DNA of 15,707 nucleotides from JBBRVP01 sp038246785 (lineage in GTDB: Bacteria > Actinomycetota > Actinomycetes > Jiangellales > Jiangellaceae). Of this stretch, positions 1-6,029 are shown piece by piece (position 1 is the first letter of the stretch; every line of letters starts with the position of its first letter). The translations under genes were made by a program, and so were the position numbers. Below the pieces are notes generated by a model. It was not told where the DNA came from. It ran no database searches and worked only from the letters and a program-made list of their open reading frames with translations. Location of the stretch: positions 1 to 15,707 of the forward strand of contig JBBRVP010000057.1 in NCBI GenBank assembly GCA_038246785.1, read 5' to 3'.

Positions 1-97
1 CCAGCTCCGGCGGGAACACCCGCGTCAGCACCCCCACCGACACAAGATCCGACAAGCGACGCTCGGTCTCCGGCTTCTTCCATCCAGCACGCGGCAT
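1..97 (-). CDS. IS4-family transposase, N-terminal fragment (cut by window edge)
   Basis: Reading leftward from ATG at 97-95 gives 32 codons beginning MPRAGWKKPETERR and continuing LSDLVSVGVLTRVFPPEL. This is the sequence style of the N-terminal domain of IS4-family transposases in actinobacteria (recognised from memory). The start is fixed because an in-frame TAG lies 12 nt upstream. The Shine-Dalgarno (GGTGG) is weak, as is usual for transposases. The catalytic DDE domain lies outside the window, so I cannot tell whether the element is intact. Confidence 0.75.
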   Translation of the reverse strand, partial: MPRAGWKKPETERRLSDLVSVGVLTRVFPPEL

Positions 98-139
98 GCC
101 ACCAAACTACACCGTTGGCATCTTAACTGAACGGTATTG
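1..139 (-). mobile_element. IS4-family insertion sequence, 5' terminal part
   Basis: The transposase fragment is followed by about 42 bp of non-coding, less GC-rich sequence that should contain the element terminus. A 6-bp dyad (ACCGTT 111-116 with AACGGT 130-135) sits here, a plausible terminal or transposase-binding site. The AT-rich composition stops abruptly at about 139, where an 11-bp tandem array begins. The exact end is inferred; the other inverted repeat is not visible. Confidence 0.6.
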
Positions 140-194
140 GGTCTAGCGCTGGTCTAGCGCTGGTCTAGCGCCGGTCTAGCGCTGGTCTAGCGCA
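140..194. repeat. Five 11-bp tandem repeats, unit ggtctagcgct
   Basis: Copies are at 140-150, 151-161, 162-172, 173-183 and 184-194. Copies 1, 2 and 4 are identical; copy 3 and copy 5 each differ at the last base. The glgA stop codon (CTA at 187-189 on the plus strand) lies in the last copy, so the array grew at or from the glgA terminus. Because 11 is not a multiple of 3, the TAG in each unit closes all three reading frames on the glgA strand. The unit length matches the 10-12 bp target duplications typical of IS4-family elements, and the array directly abuts the IS end. Confidence 0.95.
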
Positions 195-1344
195 GAGCGG
201 CCTCGTAGACCTCGACGGTGCGCGCGGCGATCCGGTCCCAGGCGAAGTCGCGCATGGCGCGCTCACGGCCGGCCCTGCCCATCGCGGCGGACCGACCAGG
301 GTCACGGACCAGAGCGTTGACGGCCTCGGCGAGTCCCCGTTCGAGCTCCTCCGGAGCCTCGGGGTCGTAGGGCACGAGGGTCCCGGTCTCGCCGTCGACG
401 ACGACCTCGGGGATGCCGCCGACGGCGCTCGCGACGACAGCGGTCCCGCAGGCCATCGCCTCGAGGTTGACGATGCCCAGCGGCTCGTAGACCGACGGGC
501 AGGCGAACACGGTCGCGTGGGTGAGCACCTGCCGCACGTCCTCGCGCGGCAGCATCTCGCTGACCAGCACGACGCCGCTGCGCTCGACGCGCAGCCGCTC
601 GACGAGGGCGTCGGTCTCGGCCTTGAGCTCCGGGGTGTCGGCTGCACCCGCGAGCAGCACCAGTTGCGCCTCGTGGTCGAACGAGAGGGCTGCGCGCAGC
701 AGGTGGGGCACCCCCTTCTGCCGGGTGATGCGCCCGACGAAGACTACCGAGGGCCGGGACGGGTCCACGCCGATCCGCTCGAGCACGTCGGTGCCCTCGT
801 CCGGCCGGTAGAGCTCGGTGTCGATGCCGTTGTGCACGACGTGCACCCGTCCCGGGTCGAGGCCGGGATAGCTGTCGAGGACGTCGCGCCGCATGCCATC
901 GCTGACCGCGATGACGGCGGCGGCGGACTCGTACGCCGTCTTCTCCACCCACGACGAGAGCCGGTAGCCCCCGCCGAGCTGCTCGGCCTTCCAGGGCCGC
1001 TTCGGCTCGAGGGAGTGCGCGCTGACCACGTGCGGCACGCCGTGGAGCAGCGCGCCCACGTGGCCGGCGAAGTTGGCGTACCAGGTGTGGCTGTGCAGCA
1101 CGTCGCAGCCGGCGACGGCGTCGGCCAGGACGAGGTCGGCGCTCATCACTCGCAGCGCCACATTGGCCGCGGGCATGCGCGCGTCGTCCTCGCCGACGCA
1201 GACGGCGCCGGCGCGGTCCTCGCCGGTGCAGTAGACGTCGACGTCGACGAGGCGGCGCAGCTCGCGGACGAGGAAGTCGACGTGGACTCCGGCTCCGCCG
1301 TAGATGAAGGGCGGGAACTCGCGGGTGAGCACTCCGACGCGCAT
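187..1344 (-). CDS. glgA: GT4 glycosyltransferase: glycogen synthase / maltose-1-phosphate synthase
   Basis: 385 aa, close to mycobacterial GlgA/GlgM (Rv1212c, about 387 aa), and shorter than the roughly 480-aa GT5 bacterial GlgA. It transfers glucose from ADP-glucose; the mycobacterial homologue makes alpha-maltose-1-phosphate for the GlgE pathway. The N-terminal Rossmann fold starts MRVGVLTREFPP with the GGAGVHVDFL glycine loop at residues 16-25. HSHTWYANFAG is at 84-94. VGRITRQKG (203-211) carries the Arg and Lys that contact the nucleotide phosphates. The EX7E motif is E287 to E295 (EPLGIVNLE). It is divergent from glgC, which supplies its substrate. The ATG lies 6 nt after a TAGGGT -10 box, so the mRNA is probably leaderless. 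The stop codon lies inside the 11-bp repeat array next to an IS. Family assignment is sure; GlgM versus glycogen synthase activity is inferred. Confidence 0.93.
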   Translation of the reverse strand: MRVGVLTREFPPFIYGGAGVHVDFLVRELRRLVDVDVYCTGEDRAGAVCVGEDDARMPAANVALRVMSADLVLADAVAGCDVLHSHTWYANFAGHVGALLHGVPHVVSAHSLEPKRPWKAEQLGGGYRLSSWVEKTAYESAAAVIAVSDGMRRDVLDSYPGLDPGRVHVVHNGIDTELYRPDEGTDVLERIGVDPSRPSVVFVGRITRQKGVPHLLRAALSFDHEAQLVLLAGAADTPELKAETDALVERLRVERSGVVLVSEMLPREDVRQVLTHATVFACPSVYEPLGIVNLEAMACGTAVVASAVGGIPEVVVDGETGTLVPYDPEAPEELERGLAEAVNALVRDPGRSAAMGRAGRERAMRDFAWDRIAARTVEVYEAALR

Positions 1345-1350
1345 GGCCGG

Positions 1351-1379
1351 ACCCTAGTGCGCGGCGCCGGAGTTGTCGG
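1351..1379 (-). promoter_or_regulatory. glgA promoter, leaderless type
   Basis: On the minus strand TAGGGT (1356-1351) lies 6 nt before the glgA ATG, so transcription should begin at or next to the start codon. CCGACA (1379-1374) sits 17 nt upstream of it and resembles a -35 box (4 of 6 matches to TTGACA). Confidence 0.6.
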
Positions 1380-1383
1380 CGCC
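1363..1383. promoter_or_regulatory. 7-bp inverted repeat in the glgA/glgC intergenic region
   Basis: GGCGCCG (1363-1369) and CGGCGCC (1377-1383) form a perfect dyad with a 7-nt spacer. It covers the -35 region of the glgA promoter. It could be an operator, but GC-rich dyads are common by chance in this DNA. Confidence 0.35.
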
Positions 1384-1448
1384 CTCAATGCCGTTGCACC
1401 GACTGGTCGACCTTCGCTCCGGCATGGTGCGGGTCCGCAGCCGGTGGG

Positions 1449-1454
1449 TAGGGT
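1449..1454 (+). promoter_or_regulatory. glgC -10 box, leaderless type
   Basis: TAGGGT ends 7 nt before the glgC ATG (1462). There is no Shine-Dalgarno sequence in the gap, so a leaderless mRNA is the simplest reading. The same hexamer serves glgA on the other strand. I see no convincing -35 box. Confidence 0.6.
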
Positions 1455-1461
1455 CCGCAAC

Positions 1462-2685
1462 ATGGCGGAGAGGTCGAAGGTCTTGGCGATCGTCCTCGCC
1501 GGAGGAGAGGGCAAGCGGCTGATGCCGCTCACAGCCGATCGAGCCAAGCCCGCCGTGCCGTTCGGTGGGTCGTACCGGCTCATCGACTTCGTGCTGTCCA
1601 ACCTGGTCAATGCGGGATACCTGCGGATCTGCGTGCTGACGCAGTACAAGTCGCACTCCCTCGACCGCCACATCACGACGACGTGGCGGATGTCCGAGCT
1701 GCTCGGCAACTACGTCACGCCGGTGCCGGCGCAGCAGCGACTCGGGCCGCGCTGGTACCAGGGCAGCGCAGACGCGATCTACCAGTCGCTCAACCTCGTC
1801 TACGACGAGCGCCCGGAGCACGTCGTCGTGTTCGGCGCCGACCATGTCTACCGGATGGACGCCTCGCAGATGGTGAGGGCGCACATCGACTCGGGCGCCG
1901 CGGTGACCGTGGCCGGCATCCGGGTCCCGCGGGCGGGGGCCAGCGAGTTCGGCATCATCTCGACCAGCGACGGCCACACCATCGATGCCTTCCTCGAGAA
2001 GCCGCCCGATCCGCCCGGCCTGCCAGACGCGCCGGAGGAGACGTTCGCCTCGATGGGCAACTACGTCTTCACGACCGAGGGACTGCTCGAGGCCCTACGG
2101 CTCGACGCGGGCGACGCCGGCTCGGTGCACGACATGGGCCGCAACATCATCCCGCTGCTCGTCGACAAGGGTGGGGCTGGTGTCTACGACTTCCGCGACA
2201 ACGAGGTGCCGGGGTCTTCCGCGCGCGACCGTGGCTACTGGCGCGACGTAGGCAGCATCGACGCCTACCACGAGGCGCACATGGACCTCGTCTCCATCGA
2301 ACCCGTGTTCAACCTCTACAACCGCGAGTGGCCGCTGCTCACCCGCCACCCCCAGATGCCTGGCGCGAAATTCGTCGAGGGTGGGCGCGCCCACGAGTCG
2401 ATCGTCGGGCAGGGCTCGATCATCGCCGGCGGCTCGGTGGTGACATCCGTGGTCTCGCACAACGTGAAGGTGCGCCCAGCCGCCCGCGTCGAGGGCTCCG
2501 TGCTCATGGAGAACGTCTCGATCGGCCGCAACGCCGTGGTGCGCAACGCCATCCTCGACAAGAACATCGTCGTCCCCGACGGCGTGCAGATCGGCGTCGA
2601 CCACGAGGCCGACCGGGCTGCCGGCTACACCGTCAGCGCCGGCGGGATCTCGGTGCTCGGCAAGGGGCAGCAGGTCGTGGGCTAG
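1462..2685 (+). CDS. glgC: Glucose-1-phosphate adenylyltransferase (ADP-glucose pyrophosphorylase)
   Basis: 407 aa, full length for actinobacterial GlgC. It makes ADP-glucose and pyrophosphate from ATP and glucose-1-phosphate, the committed step of alpha-glucan synthesis. Nucleotide-binding loop LAGGEGKRL is at residues 12-20; KPAVPFGG at 29-36; WYQGSADAIYQ at 98-108; FGADHVYRMD at 124-133 with the metal Asp at 127; sugar-phosphate-binding FLEKP at 177-181; GYWRDVGSIDAY at 258-269. The C-terminal part (about 305-390) is a left-handed beta-helix hexapeptide domain (IVGQGSII, VSIGRNAVV). The frame is open far upstream, but homology begins at this ATG and TAGGGT stands 7 nt before it. Its TAG shares a CTAG with the stop of the convergent methyltransferase gene. 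Confidence 0.96.
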   Translation: MAERSKVLAIVLAGGEGKRLMPLTADRAKPAVPFGGSYRLIDFVLSNLVNAGYLRICVLTQYKSHSLDRHITTTWRMSELLGNYVTPVPAQQRLGPRWYQGSADAIYQSLNLVYDERPEHVVVFGADHVYRMDASQMVRAHIDSGAAVTVAGIRVPRAGASEFGIISTSDGHTIDAFLEKPPDPPGLPDAPEETFASMGNYVFTTEGLLEALRLDAGDAGSVHDMGRNIIPLLVDKGGAGVYDFRDNEVPGSSARDRGYWRDVGSIDAYHEAHMDLVSIEPVFNLYNREWPLLTRHPQMPGAKFVEGGRAHESIVGQGSIIAGGSVVTSVVSHNVKVRPAARVEGSVLMENVSIGRNAVVRNAILDKNIVVPDGVQIGVDHEADRAAGYTVSAGGISVLGKGQQVVG

Positions 2686-3305
2686 CGCTTGACCGCCACG
2701 AGCAGGCCGTCGCCCACCGGCAGCAGGGCTGGCAGCAGCCGCTCGTCCTCGCGCACCGCCTTGCCGAGCTCGCGGATCGACACCGTCTCCGGGTCGCGCT
2801 GGGCCGGGTCGGGCACCCGGTCGTGCCACAGCGCGTTGTCGAAGGCCACGACGCCACGAGGGCGCAGCAGCCGCAGCGCCTGCTCGAGGTAGGCGGCGTA
2901 CTCCCGCTTGTCCCCGTCGCAGAAGACCAGGTCGTACGCGCCGTCGGACAGCCGCGGCAGCACCTCCAGCGCCCGGCCGGCGATGAGCCGCGTGCGCTGG
3001 TGAGCCACCCCGGCCTCGGCGAACGCCTCGCGGGCCAGCCGCTGGTGCTCTGCCTCGACATCGACGCTGGTGAGGACGCCGTCCGGTGCCATGCCGGCGA
3101 GCAGCCACAGCCCGGAGACACCGGTGCCGGTGCCGACCTCGACGACGTGGCGGGCCCCGAGCAGCGACGCCACGAGGCGCAGCGCAGCCCCGCCGCCCGG
3201 TCCGATCGGCGCGACGCCGACCTCCTCCGCGCGCCCGCGGGCTGCGACGAGGACCTCGTCCTCGGCGACGTAGGACTCGGCGTAGGACCATGTGGTCGTC
3301 TTCAT
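2682..3305 (-). CDS. SAM-dependent O-methyltransferase, class I (COMT-like)
   Basis: 207 aa, homologous to M. tuberculosis Rv1220c, which also lies beside sigE. The AdoMet loop VVEVGTGTGVSGLWLL is at residues 54-69, the ribose-binding acid is in SVDVEAEH (D82), and the divalent-metal ligands expected from catechol O-methyltransferase match D130 (FCDGDK) and D156-N157 (FDNALW). The substrate is unknown; the family methylates catechols and similar hydroxyls using Mg2+. A TAGGCT -10 box is at 3359-3354, giving a leader of about 42 nt. The start is not secure: GGAGG (3327-3323) lies 17 nt upstream of the ATG but only 5 nt before an in-frame ATC. The stop overlaps the glgC stop tail to tail. Confidence 0.88.
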   Translation of the reverse strand: MKTTTWSYAESYVAEDEVLVAARGRAEEVGVAPIGPGGGAALRLVASLLGARHVVEVGTGTGVSGLWLLAGMAPDGVLTSVDVEAEHQRLAREAFAEAGVAHQRTRLIAGRALEVLPRLSDGAYDLVFCDGDKREYAAYLEQALRLLRPRGVVAFDNALWHDRVPDPAQRDPETVSIRELGKAVREDERLLPALLPVGDGLLVAVKR

Positions 3306-3353
3306 GCCGGCGCTGATGGCGGCCTCCAGGCGAGCGGTCGAGACGTCGGGTGC

Positions 3354-3359
3354 AGCCTA
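3354..3359 (-). promoter_or_regulatory. O-methyltransferase -10 box
   Basis: TAGGCT on the minus strand, the same -10 type seen before several other genes here, predicts a start of transcription near 3347. Confidence 0.45.
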
Positions 3360-3430
3360 GCCACGACCGGGAACCTGCCCGCCACGACGCGCGTTGGCGC
3401 AGAGGACCGGCGAACCTGAGATCTACCCAA

Positions 3431-3458
3431 GAATCCGCTGGTCAGGAATCCGCTTGTC
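3431..3458. repeat. Direct repeat with 15-bp period upstream of sigE
   Basis: GAATCCGCTGGTC (3431-3443) and GAATCCGCTTGTC (3446-3458) match at 12 of 13 positions with a 15-bp offset. The second copy carries the -35 element of the sigE promoter. It could be a duplicated sigma-recognition or regulator site. Confidence 0.85.
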
Positions 3459-3470
3459 GGCGGCAGGGTT
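3445..3470 (+). promoter_or_regulatory. SigR/SigH-type promoter of the sigE operon
   Basis: GGAAT (3445-3449), 18 nt, then GTT (3468-3470). This fits the GGAAT-N18-GTT consensus known for Streptomyces SigR and close to that of mycobacterial SigH. Transcription would begin near 3476-3480, about 12 nt before the ATG, just leaving room for AGGAG (3482-3486). SigH control of sigE is established in M. tuberculosis. SigE itself uses a related GGAAC-type motif, so self-activation is the alternative. Confidence 0.55.
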
Positions 3471-3490
3471 CACGATGGAGCAGGAGCACG

Positions 3491-4213
3491 ATGGCTGCGA
3501 CCGCGTTGGCCGGCCCCGCGACGGGCCCGGTGGCGCAACTGGTCGCGGCCCGGCCCTCTCCACGAGGAGGACGCGTGGCCGCCGACGAGGCGACCCCCGC
3601 GACCGGCCCTTCCGGGGCCACGCCCGTGGCGCCCGACGCCTGGGTGCCCCCCACCTGGGACGAGGTCGTCCGCAACCACTCCACCCGCGTCTACCGGCTT
3701 GCCTACCGGCTCACCGGCAACCAGCACGACGCCGAGGACCTGACCCAGGAGGTCTTCGTTCGGGTGTTCCGGTCGCTGTCGAGCTACACGCCCGGCACGT
3801 TCGAGGGCTGGCTGCACCGGATCACGACCAACCTGTTCCTCGACCAGGTGCGCCGCAAGCAGCGCATCCGCTTCGACGCGCTCGCCGACGACGCCGCCGA
3901 GCGGCTCCCGGGTCGCGAGCCCTCCCCGCAGCAGCGCCTGGACGACCGCACCTTCGACGCCGACGTCCAGGCCGCCCTCGACGCCTTGCCGCCTGACTTC
4001 CGGGCCGCGGTCGTGCTCTGTGACCTCGAGGGGTTCTCCTACGAGGAGATCGCCGCCACCCTCGGGATCAAGTTGGGTACGGTGCGCAGCCGCATCCACC
4101 GCGGCCGGGCGCTGCTGCGAGCGGCGCTGGAGCATCGGGCTCCCACCGCACCCCCCACGCCGGTGGACCCGATCGGCAACCTCGCCGACTCCCCTGCGCA
4201 GGACGAGCGGTGA
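3491..4213 (+). CDS. sigE: ECF RNA polymerase sigma factor, SigE type
   Basis: 240 aa from this ATG. A disordered Ala/Pro-rich head (1-50) precedes sigma region 2 (about 56-125: VYRLAYRLTGNQHDAEDLTQ and WLHRITTNLFLDQVRRK) and region 4 (about 160-214: DALPPDFRAAVVLCDLEGFS and IAATLGIKLGTVRSRIHRGR helix-turn-helix). It directs RNA polymerase to envelope-stress promoters and is held by the RseA encoded next. AGGAG (3482-3486) lies 4 nt before the ATG. A second in-frame start, GTG at 3575, has a stronger AGGAGG and would give 212 aa with both sigma domains intact. The stop overlaps rseA by 4 nt (GTGA). M. tuberculosis sigE is also known for alternative starts. The position beside the Rv1220c homologue supports orthology to sigE. 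Confidence 0.93.
   Translation: MAATALAGPATGPVAQLVAARPSPRGGRVAADEATPATGPSGATPVAPDAWVPPTWDEVVRNHSTRVYRLAYRLTGNQHDAEDLTQEVFVRVFRSLSSYTPGTFEGWLHRITTNLFLDQVRRKQRIRFDALADDAAERLPGREPSPQQRLDDRTFDADVQAALDALPPDFRAAVVLCDLEGFSYEEIAATLGIKLGTVRSRIHRGRALLRAALEHRAPTAPPTPVDPIGNLADSPAQDER
3565..3577 (+). promoter_or_regulatory. Internal ribosome binding site and alternative GTG start in sigE
   Basis: AGGAGG at 3565-3570 is followed 4 nt later by in-frame GTG at 3575-3577 (codon 29 of the long form). It is the best Shine-Dalgarno match near the gene and could produce a short SigE without the disordered head. Confidence 0.5.
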
Positions 4214-4842
4214 GTCCTTTCGGCGGCTTCACGCTGGGGCATCTCGGGCGCCGGGTGAGCGCGCTCGTCGACGATCAGCTGCCGCCGGATGAGCGGGAGC
4301 GGGCGCTGGCCCATCTCGTGGGCTGCCCCCACTGCCGCGTGCTGGTCGACGCCGAGGTCACCGCCAAGGCGACGCTGCGCACTCTTGGCGACCCGGCGCC
4401 GCCGCCTGGCCTGCTCGCCGGACTGCTCGACCTCGGCGGCCCCAGCGGGCCGCTGCCGCGCGACCGCTCCGGCTTCCCCGGCTCAGGTCCGCCAGCGTCC
4501 CCGGGCTGGTCGCTCGCCCCGCGGCGTCCAGCCGGACCGGCCGGCCGCCCCGGTCCGCTGCGGCGCACGGACCGCGGCCCGGCACGGGTGGCGATCGTGG
4601 CCGTCGGTGCCGCCGGCGCCTCGCTCGGGCTCGCCTTCGCCGCCGGGGGAGCCACGCCGGCGCCGGTCGCTCCGGCGGTCGTCCCGGCCTTCGACCGGCT
4701 CACCACCGAACACGTCCGCACGACGGGCGGCACGCTGTTCTCCGACCCGCCAGCAGTGACGGCGGCGCTGCCGGGTGCCTCGACGCCACGCCACGCCTCG
4801 CCGTCGCCGCGGTCCACAGCCACCACGACCGCGGCACCGTGA
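4210..4842 (+). CDS. rseA: Membrane anti-sigma factor with zinc motif (RseA-like)
   Basis: 210 aa, GTG start inside the sigE stop (GTGA overlap), so translation is coupled and binds sigma to anti-sigma dosage. The N-terminal anti-sigma domain has the ZAS motif H35-x3-C39-x2-C42 (HLVGCPHC), which can bind zinc and, in related proteins, respond to oxidation. A Pro/Gly-rich linker (60-125) is followed by one hydrophobic segment at about 126-147 and a Ser/Thr/Pro-rich external tail. M. tuberculosis RseA is shorter and is regarded as soluble; the membrane segment here suggests release by proteolysis or through the exported RseB partner. The role is inferred from motif and operon position. Confidence 0.88.
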   Translation: MSPFGGFTLGHLGRRVSALVDDQLPPDERERALAHLVGCPHCRVLVDAEVTAKATLRTLGDPAPPPGLLAGLLDLGGPSGPLPRDRSGFPGSGPPASPGWSLAPRRPAGPAGRPGPLRRTDRGPARVAIVAVGAAGASLGLAFAAGGATPAPVAPAVVPAFDRLTTEHVRTTGGTLFSDPPAVTAALPGASTPRHASPSPRSTATTTAAP

Positions 4843-5963
4843 ACCGCCGGCTGCCCCTCCTCCTGCTCCCGCTGCTCGCCCTGGTCGTGGGCCATGGCCT
4901 GGTCGACCTGATCTGCCCGCTGCCCGCTTCAGCTCGGCCGGCGCCCCTGGCGCCCACCGGCGGCGCCGCCGACGACGACCCGGCCGCGGTGGCCTTGCTC
5001 GAACGCGCCGAGGCGGCACTGCGGGGCCTGGGCTGGTCGGGCTCCGAGTACGTCGCCGCCTGGGAGGTGACCGGAGCGTTTGCCTCGGTCGTCGACGTTA
5101 CCCACGTCCCCGGACGCGGCACAGCCGCGCGGTCGCGGGGGGCCGCCGTCGAGGCCGCCCCCCCGCAGTTCAGCGCCGACACCACCGCTTCGGCGATGCT
5201 CGCGCCGGGCGGCGTGGACCGGCTCGTCGCGGCGTACCGCGCCGTCGTGCGTGGCCGCGACGAGGTCGACGGACGGCCGGCGGTCGTGGTCGCCGTCGAG
5301 CGGGGCGACGGGTCCGTGGCGGCTCGGCTGTGGGTCGACCCGCGCTGCGGGCTGCCGTTGCGCCGCGAGGTCTACACGGACGACGGCGTGCTGGCCCGCT
5401 CCTCGGTCCTCACCGACGTCAGGCTGCGCAGCCGAGGAGACCCGGCGACACGATTGACGGGCACCGCGTACCCCGTCGACGCCCTCGACACCGTCGACTC
5501 CAACGATGCCGCCGCGGTGGCCGGCGCGGCCGGGCAGGCGGCGACCTCAGGCGACGGTGCGGACGTCGTCCCGTCCGTGCTTGCCGGCACCCTCTGGCTG
5601 GCCGACGCCACGCGGCTTCCGGACGGAGTCCTGCACCTGACCTACTCCGACGGCCTGTTCTCGGTCAGCGTCTTCGAGCAGCGCGGGCGGCTCGACGTCG
5701 CTGCACTCGACGGCGCCACACCGCGCCGGATGGGCGGTTCCGTGGTCCGCACCCTCGCCGGGATGCCGGTGCGGCTGACCTGGCAGGGCGGCGACCGCGT
5801 CTTCACCGTCGTGTCCGACGCCCCGGAGGACGTGCTCGACGCAGTCGTCGGCGCCCTCCCGCACACCGACGCCGCTGCCGGCGGCGACCAGGGCGGGGGA
5901 CTGCCCGAGCGGCTGTGGCGCGGCGCGGGGCGAGTGTCGGCGTGGCTCAATCCGTTCGACTGA
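4839..5963 (+). CDS. rseB: Exported MucB/RseB-like sigma-E regulatory protein
   Basis: 374 aa, GTG start overlapping the rseA stop by 4 nt (GTGA). A signal peptide (RR near the N-terminus, Leu-rich core 5-25, likely cleavage after ASA at 31-33) sends it outside the membrane. Residues about 50-200 resemble the LolA-like N-domain of MucB/RseB (WVDPRCGLPLRREVYTDDG at 165-183). About 240-345 resemble the small C-domain (MGGSVVRTLAGMPVRLTWQG, then VVSDAPEDVLDAVVGALP). In proteobacteria RseB binds the periplasmic tail of RseA and guards it from cleavage; the external RseA tail makes the same plausible here. This position is held by HtrA in mycobacteria. The family call rests on remembered domain style and context. 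Confidence 0.75.
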   Translation: MNRRLPLLLLPLLALVVGHGLVDLICPLPASARPAPLAPTGGAADDDPAAVALLERAEAALRGLGWSGSEYVAAWEVTGAFASVVDVTHVPGRGTAARSRGAAVEAAPPQFSADTTASAMLAPGGVDRLVAAYRAVVRGRDEVDGRPAVVVAVERGDGSVAARLWVDPRCGLPLRREVYTDDGVLARSSVLTDVRLRSRGDPATRLTGTAYPVDALDTVDSNDAAAVAGAAGQAATSGDGADVVPSVLAGTLWLADATRLPDGVLHLTYSDGLFSVSVFEQRGRLDVAALDGATPRRMGGSVVRTLAGMPVRLTWQGGDRVFTVVSDAPEDVLDAVVGALPHTDAAAGGDQGGGLPERLWRGAGRVSAWLNPFD

Positions 5964-5982
5964 CGGCCGGAGGCGGCGGCCG
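5964..5982 (+). terminator. Possible hairpin at the end of the sigE operon
   Basis: CGGCCG (5964-5969) and CGGCCG (5977-5982) form a 6-bp stem with a 7-nt loop, starting right after the rseB TGA and ending 9 nt before the tatB -10 box. There is no T-run, so it is a weak or Rho-independent-poor terminator at best. Confidence 0.35.
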
Positions 5983-5991
5983 CAGCCGGAC

Positions 5992-6021
5992 TAGGCTGCT
6001 GGTCAGCGAGCGGGCGGGAGG
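5992..6021 (+). promoter_or_regulatory. tatB promoter and ribosome binding site
   Basis: TAGGCT (5992-5997) predicts transcription from near 6004. GGGAGG (6016-6021) stands 8 nt before GTG 6030. This Shine-Dalgarno decides the start: the earlier in-frame GTG at 6021 overlaps it and would have no binding site of its own. Confidence 0.55.
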
Positions 6022-6029
6022 TGGCCGGG

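Noticed and set aside
140..194. CRISPR-like or Rho-type repeat array
   Set aside because: Units are 11 bp with no spacers, so not CRISPR; no hairpin with loop forms across units to suggest a terminator.
517..1461. Upstream extension of the glgC frame by 315 codons
   Set aside because: It is antisense to glgA, rich in Arg/His/Asp as GC-rich shadow frames are, and GlgC homology begins at ATG 1462.
1683..3419. 578-codon plus-strand frame inside glgC and across the methyltransferase
   Set aside because: Arg/Pro-rich shadow of glgC in another frame, crossing a convergent gene boundary.
6021..6029. GTG 6021 as tatB start
   Set aside because: It overlaps the GGGAGG that best serves GTG 6030, and TatB proteins typically open with MF.
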